A stretch of 64,000 nucleotides of DNA from Agromyces sp. ISL-38 (GCF_018613935.1 NZ_JAGGPF010000012.1:1-64000), one strand, 5' to 3'. Counted from the first letter of the stretch, positions 18,283 through 27,672 are shown. The notes: a model not told the origin generated them from the sequence alone. Program-made: numbers and translations.

Positions 18283-18319
18283 CCACTCAGGGTAGCCCGG
18301 GCGGGCACCGCGGAGATCG

Positions 18320-19108
18320 TCAGTGGTCGTTGCCGGTGCGCACCTCGAGCGCCCCTTTCGCCACGCGGTACGGCGCGGCCTGCGCCACCGGCTTGACGAC
18401 GATCAGGTCGAGGTCGACGTGGCGCGGCTTCAGCACCGCGTCGACGATCACCGCCGCGATGTCGTCGGCGACGAGCGGGTCGGGCACGTCGTCGTAGACC
18501 GCATCGGCTCGCTCGCGGTCGCCGCCGAAGCGCACGAGCGCGAACTCCTCGGTCTTCACCATGCCGGGCGCGACCTCGATCACGCGCAGCGGCTCCCCGT
18601 TCAGTTCGAGGCGCAGCACCTCGGTGAGCGCATGCGCCGCGAACTTCGCCGCGTTGTATCCGCCACCGCCGACGTAGGCGACGTGCCCGGCGATCGAGGT
18701 GACGTTCACGATGTCGGCGACGCCTCGCCCCGCGACACCGCGACGCAGGAGCGGCAGCAGCGCGCTCGTCACGCGCTTGAGCGCGAGCACGTTGACCTCG
18801 AACATCCACGCCCAGTCGTCGAGGTCTGAGTCCTCGACGGAATCGAGGCCCTTCGCGCCACCGGCGTTGTTCACGAGGGCGTGCACGGGCCCGGTCCGCT
18901 CGAGGTGGTCGCGCAGGGCGTCGACGTCGGCCTGCTGCGTCAGGTCGGCGACGAAGACGGATGCCCCGGTCTCCTCGGCGAGCGCGCGCAATCGCTCCTC
19001 ACGGCGGGCGACCCCGACGACCTCCCATCCGGCGGCGCGGAATGCCCGCACCGTCGCCTCCCCGATCCCGGAACTCGCACCGGTCACGACCACCCGCAGC
19101 ACACTCAT
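18320..19108 (-). CDS. short-chain dehydrogenase/reductase (classical SDR)
   Basis: A 262-residue classical SDR of the YdfG/serine-3-dehydrogenase type. TGASSGIGEATV is the cofactor motif, with a downstream Arg (ARREERL) suggesting NADP. NNAGG is intact, and the catalytic residues are Ser in NVTSIAGH and Tyr-x-x-x-Lys in YNAAKFAAHAL. APGMVKTEEF is the C-terminal loop. ATG 19108 is chosen because the Rossmann motif begins nine residues later; longer readings have no support. It is divergent from the acyltransferase gene. Confidence 0.85.
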   Translation of the reverse strand: MSVLRVVVTGASSGIGEATVRAFRAAGWEVVGVARREERLRALAEETGASVFVADLTQQADVDALRDHLERTGPVHALVNNAGGAKGLDSVEDSDLDDWAWMFEVNVLALKRVTSALLPLLRRGVAGRGVADIVNVTSIAGHVAYVGGGGYNAAKFAAHALTEVLRLELNGEPLRVIEVAPGMVKTEEFALVRFGGDRERADAVYDDVPDPLVADDIAAVIVDAVLKPRHVDLDLIVVKPVAQAAPYRVAKGALEVRTGNDH

Positions 19109-19190
19109 GCGCCCATTCTGCCGTGCCCGGTGCAGTCGCGGGGTGCGCCGGCCGCGGCATCCGCACATGCTCGTGCGCTTGAATGGGGTG

Positions 19191-20411
19191 ATGCATTCGA
19201 GGCCTCCGACGATCCTGACGAAGCGCCGCCGCGTTCCGCTGTGGGACAACGCACGCTGGATCGCGATCACGCTCGTCGTGGTGGGGCACGGCATCCTGCC
19301 GCTCATCGGCGAATCGAACTCGGCCTACAGCGTCTACCTCTTCATCTACTCGTTCCACGTCGCGGTCTTCGTCACGGTGAGCGGATACTTCGCGAAGTCG
19401 AGCCCGCCGAACGCGCGAGCCATGCGGCAGATCCTCACCGACATCGTCTTCCCGTACCTCATCTTCGAGACGATCTGGAGCGTCATCCGCTGGGCGCTCG
19501 GCGGCGCGTTCGAGCTCGACTTCACCACCGCGTCGTGGACCCTCTGGTTCCTGATCGCCCTCGCCATCTGGCGCATCGTGCTGCCGTTCCTCGTGATGCT
19601 GCGCTTCCCGCTGCTCATCGCCATCGCGATCTCGATCGGCGCCGGCTACACCGAGATGATCGACTCGACCCTCGCACTCTCGCGCACGCTCGGGATGCTG
19701 CCGTTCTTCGTGTTCGGCTGGAAGCTCCGGCAATGGCAGCTCACGGGCGACTGGCTCGCCCTGCCCGCGTCGGTCGCCTGGCGCTGGCGGGCCGCGGCGA
19801 TCGCGCTCTTCCTCGGGGTGCTCGCGGTCATGCCCGTCGCGATCGAGACCTGGCGCGAATTGAAGCTGCGCCGCTTCATGCTCTACGACGAGTCGTATGA
19901 GGCGATCGGCTACGACGAGCCCTGGTCGGGCGCCATCCGGCTCACGCTGCTGCTCTTCGGGATGGTGCTCGCGGTCGCGTTCCTCGTGCTCATGCCGCGG
20001 AAGACGCACTGGTTCACGTCGTTCGGCACGGCGACGATGTACATCTACCTGCTGCACTCCTTCGTGCTGTTCCCGTTCCGCGAGACGGGCCTGCTCGCCG
20101 GCGACCAGCCGTTCTGGGTGCTGCCCGCGATGATGGTGTTCTGCGTGGGCATCTCGGTCGTGCTGTCGCTGAAGCCCGTGCGGCGCGTGTTCCGCCCCCT
20201 CGTGGAGCCGCGTGCGCGGTGGCTGTTCCGGCCCGAGCCCTCCACCGCCACGGGCACGCTCGTGCTGCCGCCCGAGGCCGGGATCCTGCCGCTGCCGCTG
20301 CCGCCGCATCCCGAGCCCGAGCCGGGGCCCGACCAGGGGCCGGGGCTCCGGCAGGCGCCCCCCGGCGACGCGCCGCCTCCCGGCGACGCCGGCGCACCGC
20401 CCCGGCACTGA
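19191..20411 (+). CDS. membrane acyltransferase (acyltransferase 3 / fucose 4-O-acetylase-like)
   Basis: A 406-residue integral membrane protein with about ten hydrophobic segments. The start region (VPLWDNARWIAITLVVVGHG) has the His-containing first helix typical of acyltransferase-3 proteins, followed by YLFIYSFHVAVFVTVSGYFAK; these enzymes O-acetylate sugars or envelope glycans. The last 70 residues form a Pro/Gly/Asp-rich cytoplasmic tail after the final helix. Two alternative in-frame starts (ATG 19167, GTG 19188) add at most eight residues. The acceptor is unknown. Confidence 0.8.
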   Translation: MHSRPPTILTKRRRVPLWDNARWIAITLVVVGHGILPLIGESNSAYSVYLFIYSFHVAVFVTVSGYFAKSSPPNARAMRQILTDIVFPYLIFETIWSVIRWALGGAFELDFTTASWTLWFLIALAIWRIVLPFLVMLRFPLLIAIAISIGAGYTEMIDSTLALSRTLGMLPFFVFGWKLRQWQLTGDWLALPASVAWRWRAAAIALFLGVLAVMPVAIETWRELKLRRFMLYDESYEAIGYDEPWSGAIRLTLLLFGMVLAVAFLVLMPRKTHWFTSFGTATMYIYLLHSFVLFPFRETGLLAGDQPFWVLPAMMVFCVGISVVLSLKPVRRVFRPLVEPRARWLFRPEPSTATGTLVLPPEAGILPLPLPPHPEPEPGPDQGPGLRQAPPGDAPPPGDAGAPPRH

Positions 20412-20544
20412 CACTCGTCTCCCGAAGGGCGCGCGCCACCGGTTACGCCGTGTGTCTCGTGCCGTTGCCGCAGCCTCGGCGCGCTCGTAACGTGGCTCCC
20501 GGTTGCGGCGGGTCCGCACACCCGACCCCGAGAAGGAGATCTCC

Positions 20545-21873
20545 ATGAGCGAGAACGCAGCCGACTGGCGCTTCGAGACCAAGCAGGTGCACTCCGGCGC
20601 AGCACCCGACCCGACGACCAAGGCCCGCGCGACGCCGATCTACCAGACCACGTCATACGTGTTCGACAGCGCGCAGCACGCGCAGAACCTCTTCGCGCTC
20701 GCCGAGTTCGGCAACATCTACACGCGCATCATGAACCCGACGCAGGCCGTCGTCGAGGAGCGCCTCGCCGCGCTCGAGGGTGGCACCGGTGCCCTCCTCG
20801 TCGCGTCGGGCCAGGCGGCCGAGACCATCGCGGTGCTGAACATCGCCCAGGCTGGCGACCACATCGTCTCGTCGTCGTCGATCTACGGCGGCACCTACAA
20901 CCTCTTCAAGTACACGCTCGCGAAGCTCGGCATCGAGACCACGTTCGTCGAGAACCAGGACGACGCCGACGAGTGGCGCCGCGCGGTGCGTCCGAACACG
21001 AAGCTCTTCTTCGCCGAGACGATCGGCAACCCGAAGATCAACATCCTCGACATCGAGCTCGTCGCGCGCGTCGCGCACGACGCCGGCATCCCGCTCATCG
21101 TCGACAACACCATCGCCACGCCGTACCTCATCCGCCCGTTCGAGCACGGTGCCGACATCGTGGTCCACTCGGCCACGAAGTTCCTCGGCGGCCACGGCAC
21201 GGTCATCGGCGGCATCATCGTCGACGGCGGCACGTTCGAGTGGTCGAAGAACGTCGAGAAGTTCCCCGGTCTCACCGAGCCCGACCCGTCGTACCACGGT
21301 GCGAGCTACACGGCCGCGGTCGGCGACGCGCTCGCCTACATCATCAAGGCGCGGGTACAGCTGCTCCGCGACCTCGGCGCCTCGATCGCGCCGGCGAGCG
21401 CATGGCAGCTCATCCAGGGCATCGAGACCCTCTCCCTCCGCATCGAGCGGCACGTGCAGAACGCGCAGGAGATCGCGGAGTGGCTCGACAACCACCCCGA
21501 CGTCGCGAGCGTGAACTACTCGGGCCTGCCCTCGAGCCCGTGGTACGCCGCCGCCAACACGTACGCCCCCAAGGGCGTCGGCGCGGTGCTGTCGTTCGAG
21601 CTCAAGGGCGGCGTCGACGCCGGCCGCACGCTCGTCGACAACCTCTCGCTGTTCTCGCACCTCGCGAACATCGGCGACGTGCGCTCGCTCGTCATCCACC
21701 CGGCCTCGACGACGCACTCGCAGCTCACCCCCGAGCAGCAGCTCACCACGGGCGTCACGCCCGGCCTGGTGCGCCTCTCGGTGGGCATCGAGAACATCGA
21801 CGACCTGAAGGCCGACCTCGAAGCCGGCCTCGCCGCCGCGCGCGCCGCCACCGAGGCGGCACGGGCGGCCTGA
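20545..21873 (+). CDS. metY: O-acetylhomoserine sulfhydrylase (aminocarboxypropyltransferase)
   Basis: A 442-residue PLP enzyme that makes homocysteine from O-acetylhomoserine and sulfide. [12 protein letters not shown] near residue 28, [20 protein letters not shown], and the PLP-lysine region [13 protein letters not shown] (near residue 210) are characteristic. [20 protein letters not shown] is the C-terminal family motif. AAGGAGAT precedes the ATG with ideal spacing. The 133 bases upstream show no recognisable riboswitch. metX, which makes the substrate, follows 115 bases downstream after a strong hairpin. Confidence 0.95.
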   Translation: MSENAADWRFETKQVHSGAAPDPTTKARATPIYQTTSYVFDSAQHAQNLFALAEFGNIYTRIMNPTQAVVEERLAALEGGTGALLVASGQAAETIAVLNIAQAGDHIVSSSSIYGGTYNLFKYTLAKLGIETTFVENQDDADEWRRAVRPNTKLFFAETIGNPKINILDIELVARVAHDAGIPLIVDNTIATPYLIRPFEHGADIVVHSATKFLGGHGTVIGGIIVDGGTFEWSKNVEKFPGLTEPDPSYHGASYTAAVGDALAYIIKARVQLLRDLGASIAPASAWQLIQGIETLSLRIERHVQNAQEIAEWLDNHPDVASVNYSGLPSSPWYAAANTYAPKGVGAVLSFELKGGVDAGRTLVDNLSLFSHLANIGDVRSLVIHPASTTHSQLTPEQQLTTGVTPGLVRLSVGIENIDDLKADLEAGLAAARAATEAARAA

Positions 21874-21881
21874 GCGGCCCT

Positions 21882-21930
21882 GAACGACGACGGATGCCGC
21901 GGGCCCACGGGCTCGCGGCATCCGTCGTTC
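21882..21930 (+). terminator. strong hairpin between metY and metX
   Basis: The arms are 21882-21901 and 21914-21930. They pair over 17 bases with one three-base bulge in the left arm, around a 12-base loop. It lies 8 bases after the metY stop. Because metX is in the same direction, the hairpin would terminate or attenuate read-through and adjust the metY:metX ratio. The arms contain CGGATGCCGCG and its complement. Confidence 0.7.
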
Positions 21931-21988
21931 ACGATCCGCGGGGCGTAACAAACGGGTGCAGCGCGCGCGGGTTCGGGAGAATCGACAC

Positions 21989-23194
21989 ATGGACTGGCAG
22001 ACGACGGCCGACGCGGTGCCCGCGAGCGTGGTGTCCGAGACGCGCGCGCTCGCGCTCCTCGGCCGCGCACCGGCGACCGGCGCCTGGCGCGAAGGCGACG
22101 CTGTCGGCGATCGGCGTTTCGTGCGCATCGGCGACGTGCCGCTCGAGTCCGGCCGTGTCCTGCCCGAAGCGCGCATCGCCTATGAGCAGTGGGGCACGTT
22201 GTCGCCGGCGCGCGACAATGCGATCCTCGTGCTGCACGCCCTCACCGGCGACAGCCACGTCGTCGGCCCGGCCGGCCCCGCCCATCCGAGTGCGGGCTGG
22301 TGGCCGGGCGTCGTCGGCCCCGGCCTCGCGATCGACACCGACCGCTGGTTCGTGCTCGCGCCGAACGTGCTGGGCGGCTGCCAGGGCTCCACGGGGCCGG
22401 CCTCGCTGGCGCCCGATCGTTCCGAATGGGGCGCGCGGTTCCCCTTCCTCACCATCCGCGACCAGGTGCGCGCGCAGCTCGCCTTCGCGCGCGAGCTCGG
22501 GATCGAGCGCTTCGCGGCGGTCGTCGGCGGCTCCATGGGCGCCATGCACGTGCTCGAGTGGGCGATCGAAGCACCTGATGCCGTCGAGCGCATTGCGGTG
22601 CTCGCCGCGCCCGCCGCCACCACCGCCGACCAGATCGCGCTCAACTCGGTGCAGATCGAGGCCATCCGCGCCGATCCCGCCTTCCTCGGCGGCGAGTACT
22701 ACGACTCCCCCGAGGGCGAGGGCCCTACGCGTGGTCTCGCGCTCGCCCGGCGCATGGCGATGCTGAACTACCGCACCGCCGCCGAGCTCAACCTGCGATT
22801 CGAACGTTCGTGGCAGAGCGACCTCGACCCGCTGGGCGGCGACGGCCGTTTCGCGGTCGAGTCGTACCTCGACTTCCACGGCAACAAGTTCACCCGGCGG
22901 TTCGACGCGAACAGCTACCTCGTGCTCACCGAGGCGATGAACTCCCACGACGTGGGCCGGGGGCGCGGCAGTGCGGCGGCGGCGCTCGCTCGAATCGAGG
23001 CGAAGAGCCTCGTGCTCGGCATCGACAGCGACCGCTACTTCCCGCTTGCCGGCCAGGTCGAGATCGCCGCTTCGCTCCGGCACAGCATGCACGGCGACGA
23101 ACCGGTGCTGCTCCACTCGGAGTACGGCCACGACGCGTTCCTCATCGAAGACGACGCCGTCGGCGACGCCCTCGCACGCCTGCTCGCGGCCTGA
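21989..23194 (+). CDS. metX: homoserine O-acetyltransferase
   Basis: A 401-residue alpha/beta hydrolase-fold enzyme that acetylates homoserine with acetyl-CoA, feeding MetY. HALTGDSHVVG forms the oxyanion area, NVLGGCQGSTGP is diagnostic of MetX, and VVGGSMGAMHVLEW contains the nucleophile serine. The catalytic Asp is in GIDSDRYFP and the His in SEYGHDAFLIE. GGGAGA is 9 bases before the ATG. Its position after metY makes a two-gene methionine/homocysteine module. Confidence 0.95.
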   Translation: MDWQTTADAVPASVVSETRALALLGRAPATGAWREGDAVGDRRFVRIGDVPLESGRVLPEARIAYEQWGTLSPARDNAILVLHALTGDSHVVGPAGPAHPSAGWWPGVVGPGLAIDTDRWFVLAPNVLGGCQGSTGPASLAPDRSEWGARFPFLTIRDQVRAQLAFARELGIERFAAVVGGSMGAMHVLEWAIEAPDAVERIAVLAAPAATTADQIALNSVQIEAIRADPAFLGGEYYDSPEGEGPTRGLALARRMAMLNYRTAAELNLRFERSWQSDLDPLGGDGRFAVESYLDFHGNKFTRRFDANSYLVLTEAMNSHDVGRGRGSAAAALARIEAKSLVLGIDSDRYFPLAGQVEIAASLRHSMHGDEPVLLHSEYGHDAFLIEDDAVGDALARLLAA

Positions 23195-23289
23195 AGACGG
23201 CCGCAATCCGCGGGGTTCCGGCCACGATCCGCTATGTTCGTGAGTGACGGCACCCGCGAGTCGGGTCGTCGACACTGCCGAGGGGGTGT

Positions 23290-24447
23290 ATGAAACGCAT
23301 CCACAAAGAGCGTGATCGGCTTCTGCGCCGGCTCGGGCGCATCGCCGGCCTGACCGGCGCGGGCGGTGCACTCGCCTGCCTCGTCATGCCGATCCCCGCC
23401 GGGAGCCTCGAACTCGCCGTCGCCGCGGTGCTCAGCCTCGCAGTCGGTGCGCTCGTCGGCGTGCACACTGCGCGCGGCGCGATGGGGCCCGCGCTGGGCG
23501 TCGTCGGCGGGTCCATCGTGCTCATCCTCTGGCTCGGTTCGGCGTCGGTGCCCGATCCGGCCACCACCACGGCGCTCGAGATCACGGGTGGGGTCACCGC
23601 GGCATCCGTCGCCCTCTCGCTCGTCGTGCGACCGGGCGGGCGGCTCGCCGTCGCGGGCCTCGCCACGGCAAGCCTCCTCGCCGTGGCCTTCGTGGACGTC
23701 GCGGGTCCCGAGAAGGGGTCGATCGCGATCATCACCGCCGCCGGCTGGGCCGCCGCCGCGGCGCTCGGGCTGTGGCTGGACAAGGCGGTCGGCCGGGCGT
23801 CGGAACGCATCGACGAGGTCGGGCGGGCCCACCGCGCCGAGCGTCTCGCGAGCGAATTCGAAGCGCAACAGCGCCAGGACGCGCGAGTGCTGCACGACAC
23901 GGTGCTCGCCACCCTCAGCCTGCTCGCCCATTCCGGTGTGGGCGTGGGTGCGTCTGCGTTGCGACAGCAGGCAGGCGATGACGCCCGTCTGCTCAAGCAG
24001 CTTCGCCTCGGGGCACCGCTCGACAACGGGTCGAATGCCATCTTCTCCCCCGAGTCCGACTCCGACGCCCTCAGCACGACGTTCGAGTCGGTGCGGCAGC
24101 GCTTTGCGCGCATGGGGCTCGATGTCAACTGGCACGGGGCGGGCCAGCTCGCCCTTCCGCGCGAGACGCTCGACGCACTCATCGGCGCGCTCGGTGAATG
24201 CCTCGAGAACGTGCGTCGGCATTCCGGTGTCAGTGAAGCGGATGTCACGGTCACCGACGACGATCGAACCGTGCGCGCCATGGTGACCGATGCGGGCAGC
24301 GGCTTCGAGACCGAGGCGGTAGACCAGGCTCGCCTCGGATACGCGGAGTCGGTCGTGGGCCGGCTCAGCACCGTCGGCGGGCGAGCCCGGATCTTCTCCT
24401 CGCCGGGGTCGGGAACGACCGTGATGCTCGAGGTGCCGAAGCCATGA
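23290..24447 (+). CDS. membrane sensor histidine kinase (HisKA_3/NarL-type partner)
   Basis: A 385-residue kinase with six hydrophobic segments in residues about 16-162, no large extracellular domain, then a coiled region and a kinase core. The phospho-accepting His is H202 in ARVLHDTVLATL, as in kinases that pair with LuxR-type regulators. The N-box is ECLENVRRHSG (around residue 305), and the G-boxes are DAGSGF and SSPGSGTTVMLEV. The core is short between H- and N-boxes. GAGGGGG lies just before the ATG. Its stop overlaps the next gene's ATG, so it forms an operon with a catalytically empty membrane partner and a response regulator. Confidence 0.8.
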   Translation: MKRIHKERDRLLRRLGRIAGLTGAGGALACLVMPIPAGSLELAVAAVLSLAVGALVGVHTARGAMGPALGVVGGSIVLILWLGSASVPDPATTTALEITGGVTAASVALSLVVRPGGRLAVAGLATASLLAVAFVDVAGPEKGSIAIITAAGWAAAAALGLWLDKAVGRASERIDEVGRAHRAERLASEFEAQQRQDARVLHDTVLATLSLLAHSGVGVGASALRQQAGDDARLLKQLRLGAPLDNGSNAIFSPESDSDALSTTFESVRQRFARMGLDVNWHGAGQLALPRETLDALIGALGECLENVRRHSGVSEADVTVTDDDRTVRAMVTDAGSGFETEAVDQARLGYAESVVGRLSTVGGRARIFSSPGSGTTVMLEVPKP

Positions 24448-25712
24448 TCGGCCAGACTCCGCACCCTCCCGCCGAACGCAGGGAGCACTCCTTCCGCCGT
24501 CCGACGCGCTCGGCCCGAGCTGCCGGCGATGTACGGGAGAGCCACGGCGGTCGCAGGCTCGCGACCGGCATCACCATCGGGGCCGGCCTCATCGCGCTCG
24601 CCCATCTCGCACTCGCGTTCTCGTTCGCACCGTACTACCTGAAGGGGTGGCCGGGTCCCTGGGCCGCATGGATCGCCCTCGCCATGGTCGTCACGGTCGG
24701 CGCCGTCTCCCGTGCGCTGTGGCGGAGCCTGCCCGACTGGCTCTACGTCGCACTCCTCGCCGGCCTCATCGCTCCGGTCTGGCTCGACCTCGTCGCGACG
24801 GCCGGGCTGCTCCAGTCCGGCGTGACGCCGACCGCAGGCGCCGCGGCCGGCGCCGTGCTCATGCCGGTCGCGGCCATCCGGGGAACACGGGTCCCGCTCG
24901 CAGCCGCCGCGGTCATCGGCGTCGTACTCGCCATCTCGGCGCTCGTCCAGCTCGAGTCGGCCGGCGCCTCGGTCGTCGCCGGCCTGTCGGTCGCTGCCTC
25001 GGCGGTGTTCCCCGTCGTGCTCGTGACCCTCGCCGTCAGCGGGTTCCGCCGGCTCGTCGGGCGCGAACTCGACCTCTCGCTCGTGCAGAGCACGGTCGGC
25101 ACGCCGCACTCGGCCGTGGGCATGCGTGCATCCGAGGAACTCGCGCAACTGGACTTCGATGCTGAGACCCTGCTCGACGACGTCGGATCGGGGCGTATCG
25201 CGATCCCGGTGCCGGCCGAGGTCGCCGAGCGCGCCGGGTCGCTCGCCGCTCGGCTGCGGGTACGGCTCATCGAGGGCCGCACGGATACGTGGCTGCGTCA
25301 CGCCGTGACGGAATCCGCGTACTTGAGCGACCGTGTCACCGTCGACGATCCGAGCGGCGCCGCGGGGCTCCTCTCCAAATCGCAACGCGACGGGTTGCTG
25401 CTCGCACTCTGGCTGCTGGTCGGCGAGCGCCCGAAGACGGCGGCGTCGCCCTTCGCGGTGCTCGTCACGTGCCGCGAATCGGTGATCGGAACCGAGTCAG
25501 GACGCCCGAGACTCAAGGTCGCCATGGACGTGAAGGGAGTCGCCCGGCGACGCGTCGATCCCGCGGCATGGGAAGCACTCGGTAGTGTCGGAACATACGA
25601 GGTCGTCGCGGGCGCCGAAGGGTTCCGCATCGACATCGACTGCAGGGTCGAGACGATCGACTTCGCAGGTTCACCGGTGGCTCGCGCCGCCGTCCGATCG
25701 AGGGGGAGCTGA
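24444..25712 (+). CDS. membrane protein, possible kinase-like partner lacking catalytic motifs
   Basis: A 422-residue protein not assignable to a named family. It has an Arg/Ser-rich start (about 45 residues), five or six membrane helices up to about residue 200, then a 220-residue soluble part. This topology copies that of the kinase upstream, and the ATG overlaps that gene's stop. The soluble part has a helical stretch (MRASEELAQLDFDAETLLDD) and a compact alpha/beta region ending GFRIDIDCRVE. I see no H-box, N-box or G-box, so ATP binding is unlikely. A pseudokinase or sensor subunit dimerising with the kinase is an inference from position and layout. Confidence 0.55.
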   Translation: MIGQTPHPPAERREHSFRRPTRSARAAGDVRESHGGRRLATGITIGAGLIALAHLALAFSFAPYYLKGWPGPWAAWIALAMVVTVGAVSRALWRSLPDWLYVALLAGLIAPVWLDLVATAGLLQSGVTPTAGAAAGAVLMPVAAIRGTRVPLAAAAVIGVVLAISALVQLESAGASVVAGLSVAASAVFPVVLVTLAVSGFRRLVGRELDLSLVQSTVGTPHSAVGMRASEELAQLDFDAETLLDDVGSGRIAIPVPAEVAERAGSLAARLRVRLIEGRTDTWLRHAVTESAYLSDRVTVDDPSGAAGLLSKSQRDGLLLALWLLVGERPKTAASPFAVLVTCRESVIGTESGRPRLKVAMDVKGVARRRVDPAAWEALGSVGTYEVVAGAEGFRIDIDCRVETIDFAGSPVARAAVRSRGS

Positions 25713-25748
25713 ATGGCTGACACCGAGGGGGAGCCACATGGCTGACAC
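25699..25748 (+). repeat. 25-base tandem duplication carrying RBS and start codon
   Basis: Two adjacent 25-base units (25699-25723 and 25724-25748) are identical except for three bases. Each holds GAGGGGGAGC and an ATGGCTGACAC start. Only the second ATG (25738) opens the response-regulator frame. The first (25713) abuts the previous gene's stop and encodes a ten-residue mini-ORF ending at 25745, overlapping the true start. Confidence 0.85.
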
Positions 25749-26388
25749 CGACACACCTATTCGACTTGCGATCGTCGACGACCATCGCATGCTGCTCGGC
25801 GCGCTCTCCGAATGGCTTCGGGGCGCAGCACCCGACATCCACCTCGTCGCAGCGGTGCCGTCGTGGTCGGAGCTGCTCGCCCACCGCGACTTCCCCGTCG
25901 ACGTCGTGCTCCTCGACCTCGACCTGCGCGACAACATCCCGATCTCGCTGAAGCTCTCGATGCTCAAGTCCGCGGGAGTGCAGACGATGCTCATGAGCAC
26001 GTACTCCGAGCCCGCCGTCGTGCGCGAGGCGCTCAGCTCGGGGGCGCTCGGCTACCTCGTGAAGTCGGAGCCCGTCGAAACGATCGTCGAGGCCATCCGC
26101 GCAGCACGCGGAGGCGAGTCGTATCTCACGCCCGAGCTCGAGGCCGCCCTCATCGACGACGGCACCGTGCCTCGGTTGAGCGCACAGGAGCGCCGGGTGA
26201 TGGCGCTCTACGGCGCAGGCCAGCCGGTGAAGGCCGTCGCCTTCCAGCTCGGGATCTCCGAGGAGACCGCGAAAAGCTACCTCAAGCGCATCCGCGAGAA
26301 GTACCGCGTCGCGGGCTTCGACGTCGGCACGAAGGTGGCATTGCGCAAGCGCGCCATCCTCGACGGCATCCTGCTGCAGTCCGACTGA
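25738..26388 (+). CDS. NarL/FixJ-type response regulator (receiver + LuxR HTH)
   Basis: A 216-residue response regulator. The receiver has the acidic pair in IVDDHRMLL, the phospho-acceptor in VVLLDLDLRDN (Asp near residue 60), a Ser/Thr switch in LMSTYSE and Lys in YLVKSE. The C-terminal LuxR HTH runs from LSAQERRVMALYGAG through LGISEETAKSYLKRIREKY. It should be phosphorylated by the kinase two genes upstream. The start at 25738 is fixed by reading frame and a second copy of the ribosome-binding site. Its stop is three bases from the end of the convergent MFS gene. Confidence 0.88.
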   Translation: MADTDTPIRLAIVDDHRMLLGALSEWLRGAAPDIHLVAAVPSWSELLAHRDFPVDVVLLDLDLRDNIPISLKLSMLKSAGVQTMLMSTYSEPAVVREALSSGALGYLVKSEPVETIVEAIRAARGGESYLTPELEAALIDDGTVPRLSAQERRVMALYGAGQPVKAVAFQLGISEETAKSYLKRIREKYRVAGFDVGTKVALRKRAILDGILLQSD

Positions 26389-26391
26389 GCG

Positions 26392-27672
26392 TCAGTACCC
26401 CTCGCCGACCACCTCGACGGCGCCCGTTGCGTAGGGCACGGCGATGCCACGGCGCCCGCGCGCCCGGTCGAGTGCGAACGAGGCGAGGGCGAGCATGATG
26501 CCGGCGACCGTGAGCACGAGGCCGATCCAGACGGGCGCGATGTATCCGAGCCCGCCGGCGATCGCGAGCCCGCCGAGCATCGCGCCGAGGCTGTTGCCGA
26601 TGTTCAGCGCCGAGTGGTTGAGCGCCGCGGCGATCGATTGACTGTCGCGTGCGACATCCATGAGCCGAGCCTGGATCGTCGGTGAGAGCGCCGCGGCCGA
26701 CCCGCCGACGAGGAACAACCCCGTGCAGAGGCCCACGGGGTTCGAGGCCGTCGACCCCAGCAGCAGGAGCGAAGCGGCGAGCAGCCCGAAGAAGCCGTAC
26801 ATCGAGCGACGCACGCTGCGATCGGCGAGTGCACCGCCCACGAGGTTGCCGACGGTCATGCCGAGCCCGATGACCATGAGCACGACGGGAACGAACGCGG
26901 GTTCGAGGCCGGTGACGTCGGTCGCGAGCGGTGCGACGTAGCTGTAGACGGCGAACAGTCCGCCGAAGCCGATGGCACCGATGCCGAGCGCGAACCACAC
27001 CTGCGCCCGGGCGAACGCGCGGAGTTCGCGTTTCATGGTCGCATGCAGGTCGCCCGGATGCCACGGCACCGCGAGGAGCACCGCCGCGAACGTCAGGGCG
27101 AAGATGCCCGCGACGGCGAGGTACGCGACGCGCCAGCCAGCCGCCTGGCCGAGCCAGGTGATCGCCGGCACCCCGATGACGTTGGCGATCGTGAGCCCCG
27201 AGAGCACGAGTGCGACGCCACGAGCGCGTTTGCCGGGGCCCATCAGGCTCGCGGCGACGAGCGACGCGATGCCGAAGTAGGCACCGTGCGGCAAGGCGGC
27301 GATGAAGCGCGCGACGAGCACGAGTTCGAAGGTCGGAAGCAGGGCCGAGGCGATCGTGCCGAGCGTGAACGCCGTGAGCAGCGCGAGCAGCAGGCGTCGT
27401 CGCGGCCAGCGCGCGGCCGCCGCGGCGATCGTGGGCGCCCCCACGACCACGCCGAGCGCATATGCGGAGATGATCCAGCCGGCCGAAGCGTTCGCGTCTT
27501 CGGGCGAGCGCGCAGAGACGCCAGGGAGGAGGTCGCGTGCGATGTCGGGCAGCAGGCCCATCGCGACGAACTCGGTGGCGCCGATGCCGAAGCCGCCGAG
27601 TGCGAGCGCCAGGAGCGCAAAACGAATACGGGCCGGCGACAACGTCGTCGGCCCGTCGGAAGAGAGGGTCAC
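26392..27672 (-). CDS. MFS transporter, DHA1 family exporter
   Basis: A 426-residue major-facilitator protein with twelve predicted helices, of the arabinose-efflux/AraJ-type drug:H+ antiporter group that exports sugars, drugs or amino-acid analogues. Helix 1 has LGGFGIGATEFVAMGLLPDIA, the sequence typical of this group, and ARWPRRRLLLALL is the loop 2-3 motif A. The GTG at 27672 starts just before the first helix. A 14-base palindrome lies 20 bases upstream and may be an operator. No substrate can be named. Confidence 0.85.
   Translation of the reverse strand: MTLSSDGPTTLSPARIRFALLALALGGFGIGATEFVAMGLLPDIARDLLPGVSARSPEDANASAGWIISAYALGVVVGAPTIAAAAARWPRRRLLLALLTAFTLGTIASALLPTFELVLVARFIAALPHGAYFGIASLVAASLMGPGKRARGVALVLSGLTIANVIGVPAITWLGQAAGWRVAYLAVAGIFALTFAAVLLAVPWHPGDLHATMKRELRAFARAQVWFALGIGAIGFGGLFAVYSYVAPLATDVTGLEPAFVPVVLMVIGLGMTVGNLVGGALADRSVRRSMYGFFGLLAASLLLLGSTASNPVGLCTGLFLVGGSAAALSPTIQARLMDVARDSQSIAAALNHSALNIGNSLGAMLGGLAIAGGLGYIAPVWIGLVLTVAGIMLALASFALDRARGRRGIAVPYATGAVEVVGEGY

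Noticed and set aside
20412..20544. Possible S-adenosylmethionine riboswitch before metY
   Set aside because: I could not find the conserved core or helices of any SAM riboswitch class in these 133 bases; only the ribosome-binding site is clear.
25713..25745. Ten-codon mini-ORF as a real peptide gene
   Set aside because: It is explained by the 25-base duplication and has no independent support; treated as a possible translational control feature only.
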